DNA of 64,000 nucleotides from JAENVU01 sp046598395 (GTDB taxonomy: Bacteria; Actinomycetota; Acidimicrobiia; IMCC26256; JAENVU01): NCBI GenBank assembly GCA_046598395.1, contig JBKJIQ010000009.1, positions 269,998 to 333,997 of the forward strand, written 5' to 3'. The notes under the pieces are model-generated. The model was given only the letters and a program-made list of their open reading frames with translations. It was not told the DNA's origin and made no database searches. The position numbers were made by a program, and so were the translations under genes. Shown one piece after another: positions 51,351 to 59,009 of the stretch (its first letter is position 1; the number at the start of each line of letters is the position of its first letter).

Positions 51351-54300
51351 TCAGGGACTCGACGCCACCTCCGCGCCGAGCCGGGCCTCCTCGAAGATCT
51401 CCGTGAATCGGGTCGATCCCAGCGCGGCGATCGCAGTCTGGCGCGCCTGATCTTCGTCGTCCTGCAGGAAGGCCGGGATCTCGGCGCCGGCTTCCGCGCG
51501 GAGGCGCTCGGCCCGGCCCAGCAGGGCCGCGGCCTGCTCCGGTTCTTGGCGTTCGGTGGCGATCGCAGCGAGCACCACGTCGCACACCGCGGCGGCGACT
51601 GGCAGGTCGTTCTTCGGGTCGACGCGGTTCCTGAACCGGCGCGAATGCCCGGCCCGGTAGAGCTCCAACGCTTCGGTGGCCGCCGCGGTCGCCGCGTCTT
51701 CGCGCCGGTGCAGCCGGTGGAGGACCGCCATACCGGTGAGGGCGAGGAGCATGTTCGGTTCGTTGCGTAACCGGCGGGATCCTTCGAGCGCGCGCTGGTA
51801 GTTCATCTCCGCCCGCGCCACTTCGCCTTCGTGGAGCAGTGCCCATCCCAGACGAGCGTGCAAGGAACCGGTGAAGCCTCGGAGTCCGCACGCGTCGTTC
51901 GTTGCAATGGCGGTGTCCAACGCGCGGACCGCAGCGGCGTAATCACCTGCGCGTTCGTCGAATTCCGCGACGACGTCGAGTGTCATCGAGAGCATCATCG
52001 GCCGATCGATCCGGGAGAAACCCTCGCCCGCGGCGCGGTAGTGCACTTCCGCCGCGGCGAGGTCGCCGTCGAGCACTGCGAGCTTTCCCATTGCGTACGC
52101 GTGCGCCGCGATCGAGAAAGGGTCGTCCGGCGACTCGCCGTGGAACTCAAGCACGACCAGGCGACGGCGGCGGGCTTCGTCTCGGTCGCCGCGCGCGTTT
52201 GCGAGCTCGGCGTAGAACGAATGGGCCAACGCCACGGATTCCATGTCGTCGTGGCGGCGGAAGATCTCGAGCGCTTCGGCCAGGTCCTCGTCGCTGTGCT
52301 CGGGGAGTCCGGCCAAGAAGTCGAGAAGTCCCCGACCCGTCAAGCCCAGCGCGCGGGTGCGTTCCTCGACCTCGCCGCCGCACGCGAAGGCATCGTCGAT
52401 CCACCGTTTGCCCTCGATCACTATGCCGGCCAGCCAGTGCGGCCAACTCGCGCCGCCCGCAATCGTCAGCGCAGTCTCGGCGTCGTCGTTCGCGACCGCC
52501 CACTCGAGCGCCGCCCGAAGATTGTCGTGTTCCTGGTCGATCGCGGTCAGCCACGCCCGTTGCTGGTCGCCCGTGTACGCCGCCGCGCTCCGCGCGCAGA
52601 GCGCTGCGTAGTGGTTCGACATCGCGTCGCGGACGGGCACGGCTTCTCCTCGTTCCGCGAGCCGCTCCATGCCGTACTCGGCCAGCGTCTGGAGCTGGGT
52701 GAAGCGCAGCTCGGTACCCGTCGGCACCGCCACGACCAGCGACTTGTCGACGAGCGCGTGGAGATGGTCGGCCAGGTCAGCCGCGGCGATGTCGTCGTCC
52801 GCACAGACGGCCTCCGCGGTCGCCAAGTCGCAACCGCCTGGGAACACCGACAGGCGCTCGAAGACCCGTTGCTCGTCGTCGAAGAGCAGTTCGTAACTCC
52901 AGTCGACCACGGCCCGCAGTGTTTGTTGGCGTGCCAACGCGGTACGCGACCCTCCGGTGAGCAGCCGGAATCGATCGTTCAGTCGCGCGCGGATTTGTTG
53001 GAGCGGGAACGCACGGGTGCGGGCGGCCGCGAGCTCTATGGCGAGTGGAAGCCCGTCGAGACGAGCGCAGATGTCGGCGATCACCATCCGGTCCTCGTCG
53101 GAGAGTTCGAGCGTCGCGCCGGCGGCGTTGGCGCGAGCGACGAATAGCGTGACGGCGTCGTCGGTGGCGAGTGGCGGGACGGACCAGATGGTTTCGCCGC
53201 CCACTCGCAGTCCCTCGCGACTCGTGGCGAGGAGGCGCAACGCCGGGCAGCGCCGTAACAGGTCTTCGGCGACCTCGGCCGCGGTTGCGATGACATGCTC
53301 GCAGTTATCGAGCACGATGAGCATCTCGCGATCGCCGATCATCTCGGCCAGCCGGCTCGGGTCCGGCAGCGCGAGCGCGGCCGCGATCGCGCCCCGGACG
53401 CCGGCCGGATCGCCGACGGGGGCCAGTTCGACGAGGCAGCCGCCGAACTCCAGACTGGCCGACGCAACGCGGGCCACCTCCAGCGCGAGTCGGGTCTTGC
53501 CGACTCCGCCCGGTCCCACGAGCGTGACGAAGCGCGCCTCGTCCATGAGCCGCTCGAGGTCGTGCTGCTCCGTGTCGCGTCCGACCAAGGTCGTCAGCGG
53601 TTCCGGGATGCTCGGCTGGGGTTGCGTGGCGCTGGTCGCGTTCCCGGGCGCGACCGTCGGCGCGTCGAGTGATCGATCCTGGGCCAGGATCGCAGATTCC
53701 AACTCGCGCAGTTCGTGGCCGGGCTCGAGCCCGAGTTCCTCACCGAGGAGATGACGACCCTCCTGGAACACGCGGAGGGCGTCGGCCTGTCGACCGGAGC
53801 GGTACAGCGCGACCATCAGGAGCCCGCGCAGGCTCTCGCGCAGAGGGTGGGCCCCGACGACTTCTTCCAACTGGGCGACGGCTTCTTGATGGCGACCGAG
53901 CTGGAGCTCGATGTCGAGACGTTCTTCGATCAGCGTGAGTCGCAGCTCGGTCAACCGGGTGATGGCTCCGGCGGCGAAATCGTCATAGGCGAAGTCGGCC
54001 AAGGCGTCGCCGCGCCAGAGCGCATCGGCTTCGCCCAGGAGAGTGGCCGCCTGGTGCAGATCGCCGGCGTCGATCGCAGCGCGCGCGGCCGCGGCGAGTT
54101 GCTCGTGGCGGAACACGTCGATCGCCGCGGCCGGCAGCTCGAGGATGTACCCACCGCCGCGCATCGCAACGAGATCGGCCGAACCCAGCGTACGGCGCAA
54201 CTTCGATGCGAGCCCTTGGAGGCCGTTGCGCACTGCGGCCGGGGGATCCTCACCCCATAAGGCGTCGACGATCTGGTCGGTGGGGACCACACGGCCGGCA

Positions 54301-54407
54301 TGCAAGGCGAGTACCGCGAGCAGGGCGCGCAGTTTCGGCCCTGCGACCACGACGGCTCGCCCGTCGTCGTCCTGCACCTCGAGTCCACCGAGCAGCTGGA
54401 CCCTCAT
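51351..54407 (-). CDS. AfsR/SARP-family transcriptional regulator (BTAD + NB-ARC + TPR)
   Basis: A 1018-residue regulator from ATG 54407. Residues 1-90 are an OmpR-like winged helix (VQLLGGLEVQDDDGRAV, LRALLAVLALHAGRVV), ~95-240 the BTAD, ~275-560 an NB-ARC-type ATPase with Walker A LVGPGGVGKTRLALEV and Walker B LIVLDNCEHV, and the rest a TPR array. ATP-dependent oligomerisation would activate nearby genes; the MMPL transporter (99 bp downstream) and the divergent flavoprotein are candidates. TACGGT 7 nt before ATG indicates a leaderless mRNA. Confidence 0.9.
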   Translation of the reverse strand: MRVQLLGGLEVQDDDGRAVVVAGPKLRALLAVLALHAGRVVPTDQIVDALWGEDPPAAVRNGLQGLASKLRRTLGSADLVAMRGGGYILELPAAAIDVFRHEQLAAAARAAIDAGDLHQAATLLGEADALWRGDALADFAYDDFAAGAITRLTELRLTLIEERLDIELQLGRHQEAVAQLEEVVGAHPLRESLRGLLMVALYRSGRQADALRVFQEGRHLLGEELGLEPGHELRELESAILAQDRSLDAPTVAPGNATSATQPQPSIPEPLTTLVGRDTEQHDLERLMDEARFVTLVGPGGVGKTRLALEVARVASASLEFGGCLVELAPVGDPAGVRGAIAAALALPDPSRLAEMIGDREMLIVLDNCEHVIATAAEVAEDLLRRCPALRLLATSREGLRVGGETIWSVPPLATDDAVTLFVARANAAGATLELSDEDRMVIADICARLDGLPLAIELAAARTRAFPLQQIRARLNDRFRLLTGGSRTALARQQTLRAVVDWSYELLFDDEQRVFERLSVFPGGCDLATAEAVCADDDIAAADLADHLHALVDKSLVVAVPTGTELRFTQLQTLAEYGMERLAERGEAVPVRDAMSNHYAALCARSAAAYTGDQQRAWLTAIDQEHDNLRAALEWAVANDDAETALTIAGGASWPHWLAGIVIEGKRWIDDAFACGGEVEERTRALGLTGRGLLDFLAGLPEHSDEDLAEALEIFRRHDDMESVALAHSFYAELANARGDRDEARRRRLVVLEFHGESPDDPFSIAAHAYAMGKLAVLDGDLAAAEVHYRAAGEGFSRIDRPMMLSMTLDVVAEFDERAGDYAAAVRALDTAIATNDACGLRGFTGSLHARLGWALLHEGEVARAEMNYQRALEGSRRLRNEPNMLLALTGMAVLHRLHRREDAATAAATEALELYRAGHSRRFRNRVDPKNDLPVAAAVCDVVLAAIATERQEPEQAAALLGRAERLRAEAGAEIPAFLQDDEDQARQTAIAALGSTRFTEIFEEARLGAEVASSP

Positions 54408-54414
54408 GTAACTC

Positions 54415-54420
54415 ACCGTA
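54415..54420 (-). promoter_or_regulatory. -10 box (TACGGT) of a leaderless transcript
   Basis: On the minus strand TACGGT ends 7 nt before ATG 54407 of the AfsR-type gene. Confidence 0.5.
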
Positions 54421-54530
54421 CCCCCGGCCGGGCCCGGCACTTCAGCGCGAGGTCAGCGTCGCGTCAGCCTGGGGGCGCAGGGTGTGCTCATGACACTCCG
54501 TGCCCCGCACTACTGCACCCGGTCAACCCG

Positions 54531-55745
54531 ATGAACGCGATCGAGCGGGCGATGTTGGCCGTGATCACGGCCGCCGGGGGTGACCCGTCGGCGGCGCAGC
54601 TACACATATCCCTCGCGCAGCGAGATGCCCGCTTGGCCACCCGGCGGGAGCGCCAGGTCGTCGAAATCGCGGCGTTGACCCTTGCCGGGGGACATGCCCG
54701 CGCTGCCGGATTGGCCCTCGAGCACGCGATCGAGTTCCCGGACGATGTCGAGCTGCTCGCTCGGGTCGCGGGAGAAAACCGCGCGTACGACGTGGTGGTG
54801 GTCGGTGGTGGAGCGGCCGGTCTGAGCGCGGCGCTCGTGTTGGGACGAGCGCGGCGGCGGGTCGGCGTGATTGACGCGGGAGCGCCGCGGAACGCTCCCG
54901 CGGCCCACATGCAGGGGTTCCTGTCCCGCGACGGGATGCCCCCGGCCGACTTCCTGGCCGCGGGACGGGCCGAGCTCACCGGCTACGACGTGGAGTTGCT
55001 CGAGGATCAGGTGCTGAGGATCGAGCCCGGCTTCTTCGTTCGTCTGGCCGGCGGCACAGCCCTGACGGCGAGGCGAATCTTGGTCGCCACCGGCGTGGGC
55101 GACGAGCTGCCAGATATCCCTGGTGTGCGCGAACGATGGGGCAGGGATCTGCTGCATTGCCCTTACTGCCACGGGTGGGAGGTACGCGACATGCCGATAG
55201 GAGTCCTGGGCTCACATCCCGGCTCGGTCCAACATGCACAACTCGTCCGGCAGTGGTCCGACGACGTGACCTTCTTCGTCCACACCCACGACCTGACCTC
55301 TGCGGAACGAGCCCAACTGGAAGCGCGCGGCATTCGCGTCGTCGAGGGTGAAGTCGTGAGGCTGGTTGTCGAGGCTGACCAGCTGACCGGTGTCGAGTTG
55401 GCCGACGGTCGCGTGATCCCACGAGCGGCAGTATTCGTCCGCCCCGTCAACCTCCCGCACGCTGACGGCCTGGCTTCCGGTCTGGGCTGCGAGCTCGACG
55501 ACGCGGGATTCGTCTCCGTCGATTCCACCGGTCGGACCAGCACCCCCGGTGTTTGGGCGGCCGGGAATGTCGTCGACCCGCGCGCCCAGGTGATCACCTC
55601 GGCTGGGGCCGGTTCTGCGGCGGCGATCGCCATCAACGCCGACTTGGTCCAAGACGACGTCGAACGCGCGGTGAAAGACCACCACACCGCTAACAGGCAC
55701 GCGCTCCGCCGCGAGCGCGGCCAGATCGAGCGGGAGGAGGACTGA
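54531..55745 (+). CDS. TrxR-like FAD/NAD(P) oxidoreductase with TTC38-like N-terminal fusion
   Basis: A 404-residue protein. From residue ~83 it is a complete thioredoxin-reductase-like flavoprotein: YDVVVVGGGAAGLSAALVLG (FAD), HMQGFLSRDG, the redox-like LLHCPYCHGWEV (CPYC), IGVLGSHPGS and the final FAD strand GVWAAGNVVDPRAQV. Residues 1-80 (LATRRERQVVEIAALTLAGG, LALEHAIEFPDDVELL) look instead like part of a TTC38-type tetratricopeptide protein. No start codon or ribosome site lies at the junction, so this seems a real chimera, perhaps made by deletion. It probably reduces a disulfide or low-molecular thiol; divergent from the AfsR regulator. Confidence 0.8.
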   Translation: MNAIERAMLAVITAAGGDPSAAQLHISLAQRDARLATRRERQVVEIAALTLAGGHARAAGLALEHAIEFPDDVELLARVAGENRAYDVVVVGGGAAGLSAALVLGRARRRVGVIDAGAPRNAPAAHMQGFLSRDGMPPADFLAAGRAELTGYDVELLEDQVLRIEPGFFVRLAGGTALTARRILVATGVGDELPDIPGVRERWGRDLLHCPYCHGWEVRDMPIGVLGSHPGSVQHAQLVRQWSDDVTFFVHTHDLTSAERAQLEARGIRVVEGEVVRLVVEADQLTGVELADGRVIPRAAVFVRPVNLPHADGLASGLGCELDDAGFVSVDSTGRTSTPGVWAAGNVVDPRAQVITSAGAGSAAAIAINADLVQDDVERAVKDHHTANRHALRRERGQIEREED

Positions 55746-55799
55746 CCGGGCTTCCAGCCCGACGTTCCGTTAGAAATCGCGTGAGAAGCCGCGATCCAG

Positions 55800-56072
55800 T
55801 CAGGCGGCGGTTTCCTTGCCGAGATGGATCGGGACGCGTTGATGTTCATCATCGAAGACGGCGACGAGTTCGAGGCGCGCACCGAGCGCTTCGAGGTACT
55901 GGCGCAACGTCGATACTCGCACATCTTCGGAATGTTCCAGTTTCGAGATCGCGCGTTAAGCGACGTCGAGTCGTCCAGCCAGCGTTGCTTGGCTCACGGC
56001 CTCGCGGTGACGGAGTTCGTAGAGGCGGATCTCTTCGAGTGTTTCGGCACGCGCCCGCGCGATGCGTTTCAA
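55800..56072 (-). pseudogene. XRE-family antitoxin fragment A (nonsense codon in HTH)
   Basis: 91 codons of an XRE antitoxin without its start: IARARAETLEEIRLYELRHR, the HTH AVSQATLAGRLDVA-stop-RAISKLEHSE, then a complete C-terminus (RVSTLRQYLEALGARLELVA ... HLGKETAA, stop 55800-55802). The TAA at 55956-55958 replaces the Gln (CAA) found at the same place in fragment B. The 5' side is joined directly to the HEPN gene. Confidence 0.7.
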
Positions 56073-56337
56073 GGTCGTCGACATTCAACAATCCGCGATC
56101 CGTAACCGGCAAGAGTTGGATGAGACGGGCCAGGTCGTGCGACTTGGCGAGCGGGACCTCCCGGAGAATGATCAAGGCCTTCATCGCCTTCTCCGCGGCC
56201 AAGTGCGCGTGAAAGCACGCAGCACGCGGCGGCACACGGCCGTCCTCTACCAACACGACGGCAACGAGCAGCTCATCCTGCGCCTCTACCTGCCAGCGGC
56301 GCGCTTCAGCCGCGTGATCAGGCGGCGCGTCGCTCAT
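55849..56337 (-). pseudogene. HEPN-domain toxin gene, 3' end replaced
   Basis: It starts MSDAPPDHAAEARRWQVEAQ and has typical COG2250 HEPN sequence (ACFHAHLAAEKAMKALIILRE, KSHDLARLIQLLP) for 89 residues up to NVDDL at 56071. There it is fused out of frame to the XRE antitoxin fragment, and the frame runs on as noise to 55849. The C-terminal HEPN helices, where the RNase R-x4-6-H motif normally lies, are absent, so the product should not be a working toxin. It overlaps the MNT partner by 20 bp. Confidence 0.7.
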
Positions 56338-56671
56338 ATACGACCTCACCCTCATGGGCGGGCCAGTACTGCATCGATCCAATCACATTCTTCCTGCGCT
56401 CGAACTCCTCGACGTCGGTCACGAAGATGTCGATCGACGCGGGGGCCGTGATCGCGAAGCGAATCGCGCCCATCAGATGAGCGCGCTCCGACGGATCAAG
56501 TTGGTTGAGGACCACGAGAAGGTCAAGGTCGCTATCCGGTGTCTCGTCGCCCCGTGCGACCGAACCGAACAAGATCACGCGGACAGGATGAACCCGGTCG
56601 ACGATTTCCTCGACGATCGAAGGCACCATCGCGCGCAAGCCCGGCACGTCTCCGCTCTCCGTGTTGGTCAT
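56318..56671 (-). CDS. MNT-type nucleotidyltransferase antitoxin
   Basis: A 117-residue minimal nucleotidyltransferase. VILFGSVARGDETPDSDLDLLVV contains the GSxxRG and D-x-D catalytic motifs, and ASIDIFVTDVEEFERR carries the third acidic strand. In HEPN/MNT systems this protein AMPylates or neutralises the HEPN RNase. The gene appears intact although its HEPN partner is broken, so it may be an orphan antitoxin. Confidence 0.88.
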   Translation of the reverse strand: MTNTESGDVPGLRAMVPSIVEEIVDRVHPVRVILFGSVARGDETPDSDLDLLVVLNQLDPSERAHLMGAIRFAITAPASIDIFVTDVEEFERRKNVIGSMQYWPAHEGEVVYERRAA

Positions 56672-57155
56672 CTCATCAACCTTCGGCCCCTAGCGCGAAT
56701 CGGAATCTCCAAATGAAACCCAGGAACTCGGCATCCGTTCACGCTCATTGTCGAGGCATTGTGCCACGACCACTCGCGCCCGTCGTGTCGTATGTCGGGG
56801 ATCGCCTACTTCGCTGCGAAGTAGGCGCCACCGACAGGCGACGGACCGCGAGTTCCACCGGTGAGCGCACGGTCCGGTCGATGATGACCGGGTCGGGTTA
56901 TGAGCGTGCGGGCCTTCGTCCGACCCGTGACGTCGAGTGCCAACGAGGCCCATCCTACCTTGGGTTTCGACGGTCGTCGTCCCGTCCTTTACCAGCGAGT
57001 CCCATCCCGTACCAGCGCTTCCGTGAGAAATCGCGTGAGAAGTCGCGATGCGGCTCGACGGTGGGCGCCAATGCTTGGGGAGAGACGTTCGCCCACTCTC
57101 GATCTGACCTCGCGAGTGATTCGCGCGCTGACGCGATCGCCGGCGCGTGCGACGC
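56672..57155. other. gap between antitoxin relics, no gene
   Basis: No frame has family features. It contains a perfect 11-bp hairpin (56803-56827) and the degenerate end of the XRE-B frame. It probably consists of scrambled remains of toxin-antitoxin DNA. Confidence 0.45.
56803..56827. repeat. perfect inverted repeat CGCCTACTTCG/CGAAGTAGGCG
   Basis: 11-bp arms with a 3-nt loop (CTG). No T-tract follows on either strand. It is a very stable hairpin in otherwise empty DNA; a REP-like unit, terminator or element end are all possible. Confidence 0.55.
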
Positions 57156-57359
57156 TTCGGAATGTTCCAGTTTCGAGATCGCGCCTTGAGTGACGTCGAG
57201 TCGCCCGGCCCGCGTCGCTTGGCTCACGGCCTCGCGATGCCGAAGTTCGTAGAGACGGATCTCTTCGAGTGTTTCCGCCTTCGCTCGCGCGATCCGTTCG
57301 GCCGCCCCGGGACGAGCGAGGGTTTCCTTGCGGAGTTCAGACCACTTGGTTCATGCCAT
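57156..57359 (-). pseudogene. XRE-family antitoxin fragment B
   Basis: It reads ATG GCA TGA, then TKWSELRKETLARPGAAERI through LEEIRLYELRHREAVSQATR to GRLDVTQGAISKLEHSE, and similarity ends. The third codon is a stop, and the C-terminal half is missing. About 145 bp (57156-57300) are roughly 85% identical to fragment A, so the two are copies of one gene. The ATG overlaps the stop of the toxin fragment, as in HigBA-type operons. Confidence 0.65.
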
Positions 57360-57448
57360 CAGATCAGTCCTTCGTTTCGCAGTTCGATCAGATACGCGTC
57401 GTAGAGATCATCAGCCGTCGGGATCGTCGTCGCATACCAGGAACTCCA
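57359..57448 (-). pseudogene. C-terminal fragment of a Gp49/HigB-like (RelE-fold) toxin
   Basis: 29 codons, WSSWYATTIPTADDLY followed by DAYLIELRNEGLI, matching the W-x-x-WY ... A-x-x-LYDxYL end of phage Gp49-like toxins. A stop precedes it in frame, so only the tail survives. It is followed immediately by the antitoxin ATG. Confidence 0.55.
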
Positions 57449-57535
57449 CTACGGGACAATCATGGGCCGGCACCCGGTGCGGCACTTCAGGATTCCGCGA
57501 GAAGATCACGCCCACCGCGGATCCGGTATAACGGC

Positions 57536-57565
57536 AAATATGGAAGAATCGTTCCATATTTGCTT
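57536..57565. promoter_or_regulatory. AT-rich perfect palindrome GCAAATATGGAA/TTCCATATTTGC
   Basis: 12-bp arms separated by GAATCG, strikingly AT-rich for this genome. On the minus strand a TATACC -10-like box follows (57528-57533), pointing at the toxin-antitoxin relic, so it is probably the autoregulatory operator of that module. It also marks the 3' edge of the broken thioesterase gene. Confidence 0.5.
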
Positions 57566-57610
57566 GCTATCCGCGTAGCCTATCGGCGTGGACTTCCTGC
57601 GACCGATCGA

Positions 57611-58285
57611 GGGAATGGACGAGTACAGCAGCGGAGCGACGATCACGGCATCGGCGCCGAGGCATGCGGCTTCGGGTCCGGTCCATCGCAGGTTGTCCCA
57701 CGGAAGTGTGATGTGGCCGACCGGCGACAGCGTTCCGTCGAAGCAGCGGCGCACGTTCTCCGCGTAAGAACCGACGAACGCCCCGTCGACCTCGGCCAGC
57801 ATCTGGAGACTGCTGGACCGGCGCCGTGAACCCCGGCTCCATCGCGAGCGGCCGTGCTTGGCGCTGGAACTGATCGGCGGTGGCGTCGTTGAGGTCCGCC
57901 GCGAGCGCGTCCGGTCTCACCATCGTGACAAGTGCGACGACGGCGAGCTTGCGGCGCGCATCGAACATGTCGACCTGCACAGTCGCGACGGTCCGCCCTG
58001 CGTGTCCGAGGTCGGCCTTCGCGTAGGCGAACCCCGTCGGCAGCGAGCGCACGATCTGGACGTGCAGCGATCGAGGCGAGCATTCCGGCGCAGCGGAGCG
58101 TGCGACCCTCAGCGCGCTCGCCGCAATCGCGCCACCGTACACAGCACCCCAGTTGCTCCCAAGGTGCTCCCAAGGTGCTCGCCGAACTCGAAACACCATT
58201 CGTCGCCAACTAGTTGCGGACCACCGAGAAACGTGTGCACAGCGTCCAGGACCTCGCGCGTCACGTCCTCCTGATTGCTCGACAT
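57611..58285 (-). pseudogene. acyl-CoA thioesterase (double hot-dog type) with two frameshifts
   Basis: Homology runs through three frames: EVLDAVHTFLGGPQLV ... FEFGEHLGS from ATG 58285 (GGAGG upstream), then SNWGAVYGGAIAASALRVA ... KLAVVALVTMVRPDA, then from ~57805 MLAEVDGAFVGSYAENVRR ... HITLPWDNLRWTGPEAACLG to LLYSSIP. The first shift is an 11-bp tandem duplication at 58155-58176; the second is a single-base-type change near 57805. The 3' end is also lost near the AT-rich palindrome. Confidence 0.75.
58155..58176. repeat. 11-bp tandem duplication GCTCCCAAGGT x2
   Basis: Two exact adjacent copies. Removing one restores GEHLGSNWGAVYGG in a single frame, so this duplication is the inactivating event of the thioesterase gene. 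Confidence 0.85.
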
Positions 58286-58451
58286 CGACACCTCCTGCTG
58301 GACGAAAGACACAGCTTGTCCGCTCGGTGTGCGGCCTGTCGCTTCCTCCGCGGCAATCGCCGCGACCCACCCAGGCGTTCGAGAATGTCACCCGACCACG
58401 TCGCGGCTGGTACCTCGGCCTTCGCCGATGTTCTCTGACAGATCGGCAGAA

Positions 58452-58468
58452 CGGGGCCGGTCGCCCCG
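58452..58468. terminator. stem-loop CGGGGC/GCCCCG after the ABM gene
   Basis: 6-bp GC stem with a 5-nt loop, directly beyond the stop of the minus-strand ABM gene (58471). No T-run; a weak intrinsic terminator or pause hairpin. Confidence 0.35.
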
Positions 58469-58470
58469 CT

Positions 58471-58764
58471 TCACGGCTGTGGCTCGACGAGCATGTCCCT
58501 TGGCCGATCGGCCAAGAGCCCGAGCATCGGCGTAAACGCACCTGCGGCTTCGGCCTGCTCCCTGACCGCCTGCCGCGCTTCGGCTGATTCCCAGTCGGCG
58601 ATCTCGACGACGATGTCGGGGTTGTCGACCGCCTTATAGAGCGTCGCGCGGAGGAAGCCTGGCACGTTCGGTCCGCGATCCTTGATGATCCGCTCGACCA
58701 GACTGAGCAGCTCATCGCGCCGGCCGGGCTTGGCCTTCATCTCGACGATTGCCGTGACTGCCAT
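58471..58764 (-). CDS. ABM-domain (antibiotic-biosynthesis-monooxygenase-like) protein
   Basis: A 97-residue dimeric barrel: MAVTAIVEMKAKPGRRDELLSL, GFLRATLYKAVDNPDIVVEIADWES. ATG 58764 with GAGGAAGGG upstream. It is similar in size to the ABM proteins at 41899 and 63462 but divergent in sequence. Substrate unknown. Confidence 0.85.
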   Translation of the reverse strand: MAVTAIVEMKAKPGRRDELLSLVERIIKDRGPNVPGFLRATLYKAVDNPDIVVEIADWESAEARQAVREQAEAAGAFTPMLGLLADRPRDMLVEPQP

Positions 58765-58997
58765 TGCCAACCCTTCCTCGTTTCGACGGGTGACGCGCGT
58801 CGGAACCGAGACGGTTTCGTATAGCTCGTCAGAACGGACAGTACCCATCTGCGCTCGTTACGCGCCGACAGGGCTGGTCACCGTGCCACCGCACTGCGGC
58901 CACGGCCCTCGACGCACCACCATCCCAGAACGCTCACGCGAGAGCTTGGGCGCAGATCGCAACCGCGGTCACGGCTGCCCATGGCTCCGCACGTACG

Positions 58998-59003
58998 TAT
59001 GCT
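58998..59003 (+). promoter_or_regulatory. -10 box (TATGCT) of a leaderless transcript
   Basis: TATGCT ends 6 nt before ATG 59010 of the cyclase-methyltransferase gene. Confidence 0.5.
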
Positions 59004-59009
59004 CGGGCG

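Noticed and set aside
51252..51891. N-terminal extension of the MMPL transporter to 51891
   Set aside because: The extension is antisense to the AfsR gene, hydrophilic and Arg-rich; a TTG with AGGAGG at 51252 begins the recognisable transporter.
55746..58286. Prophage or integrative element
   Set aside because: Only toxin-antitoxin remains and inverted repeats are present; there is no integrase, structural gene or flanking direct repeat.
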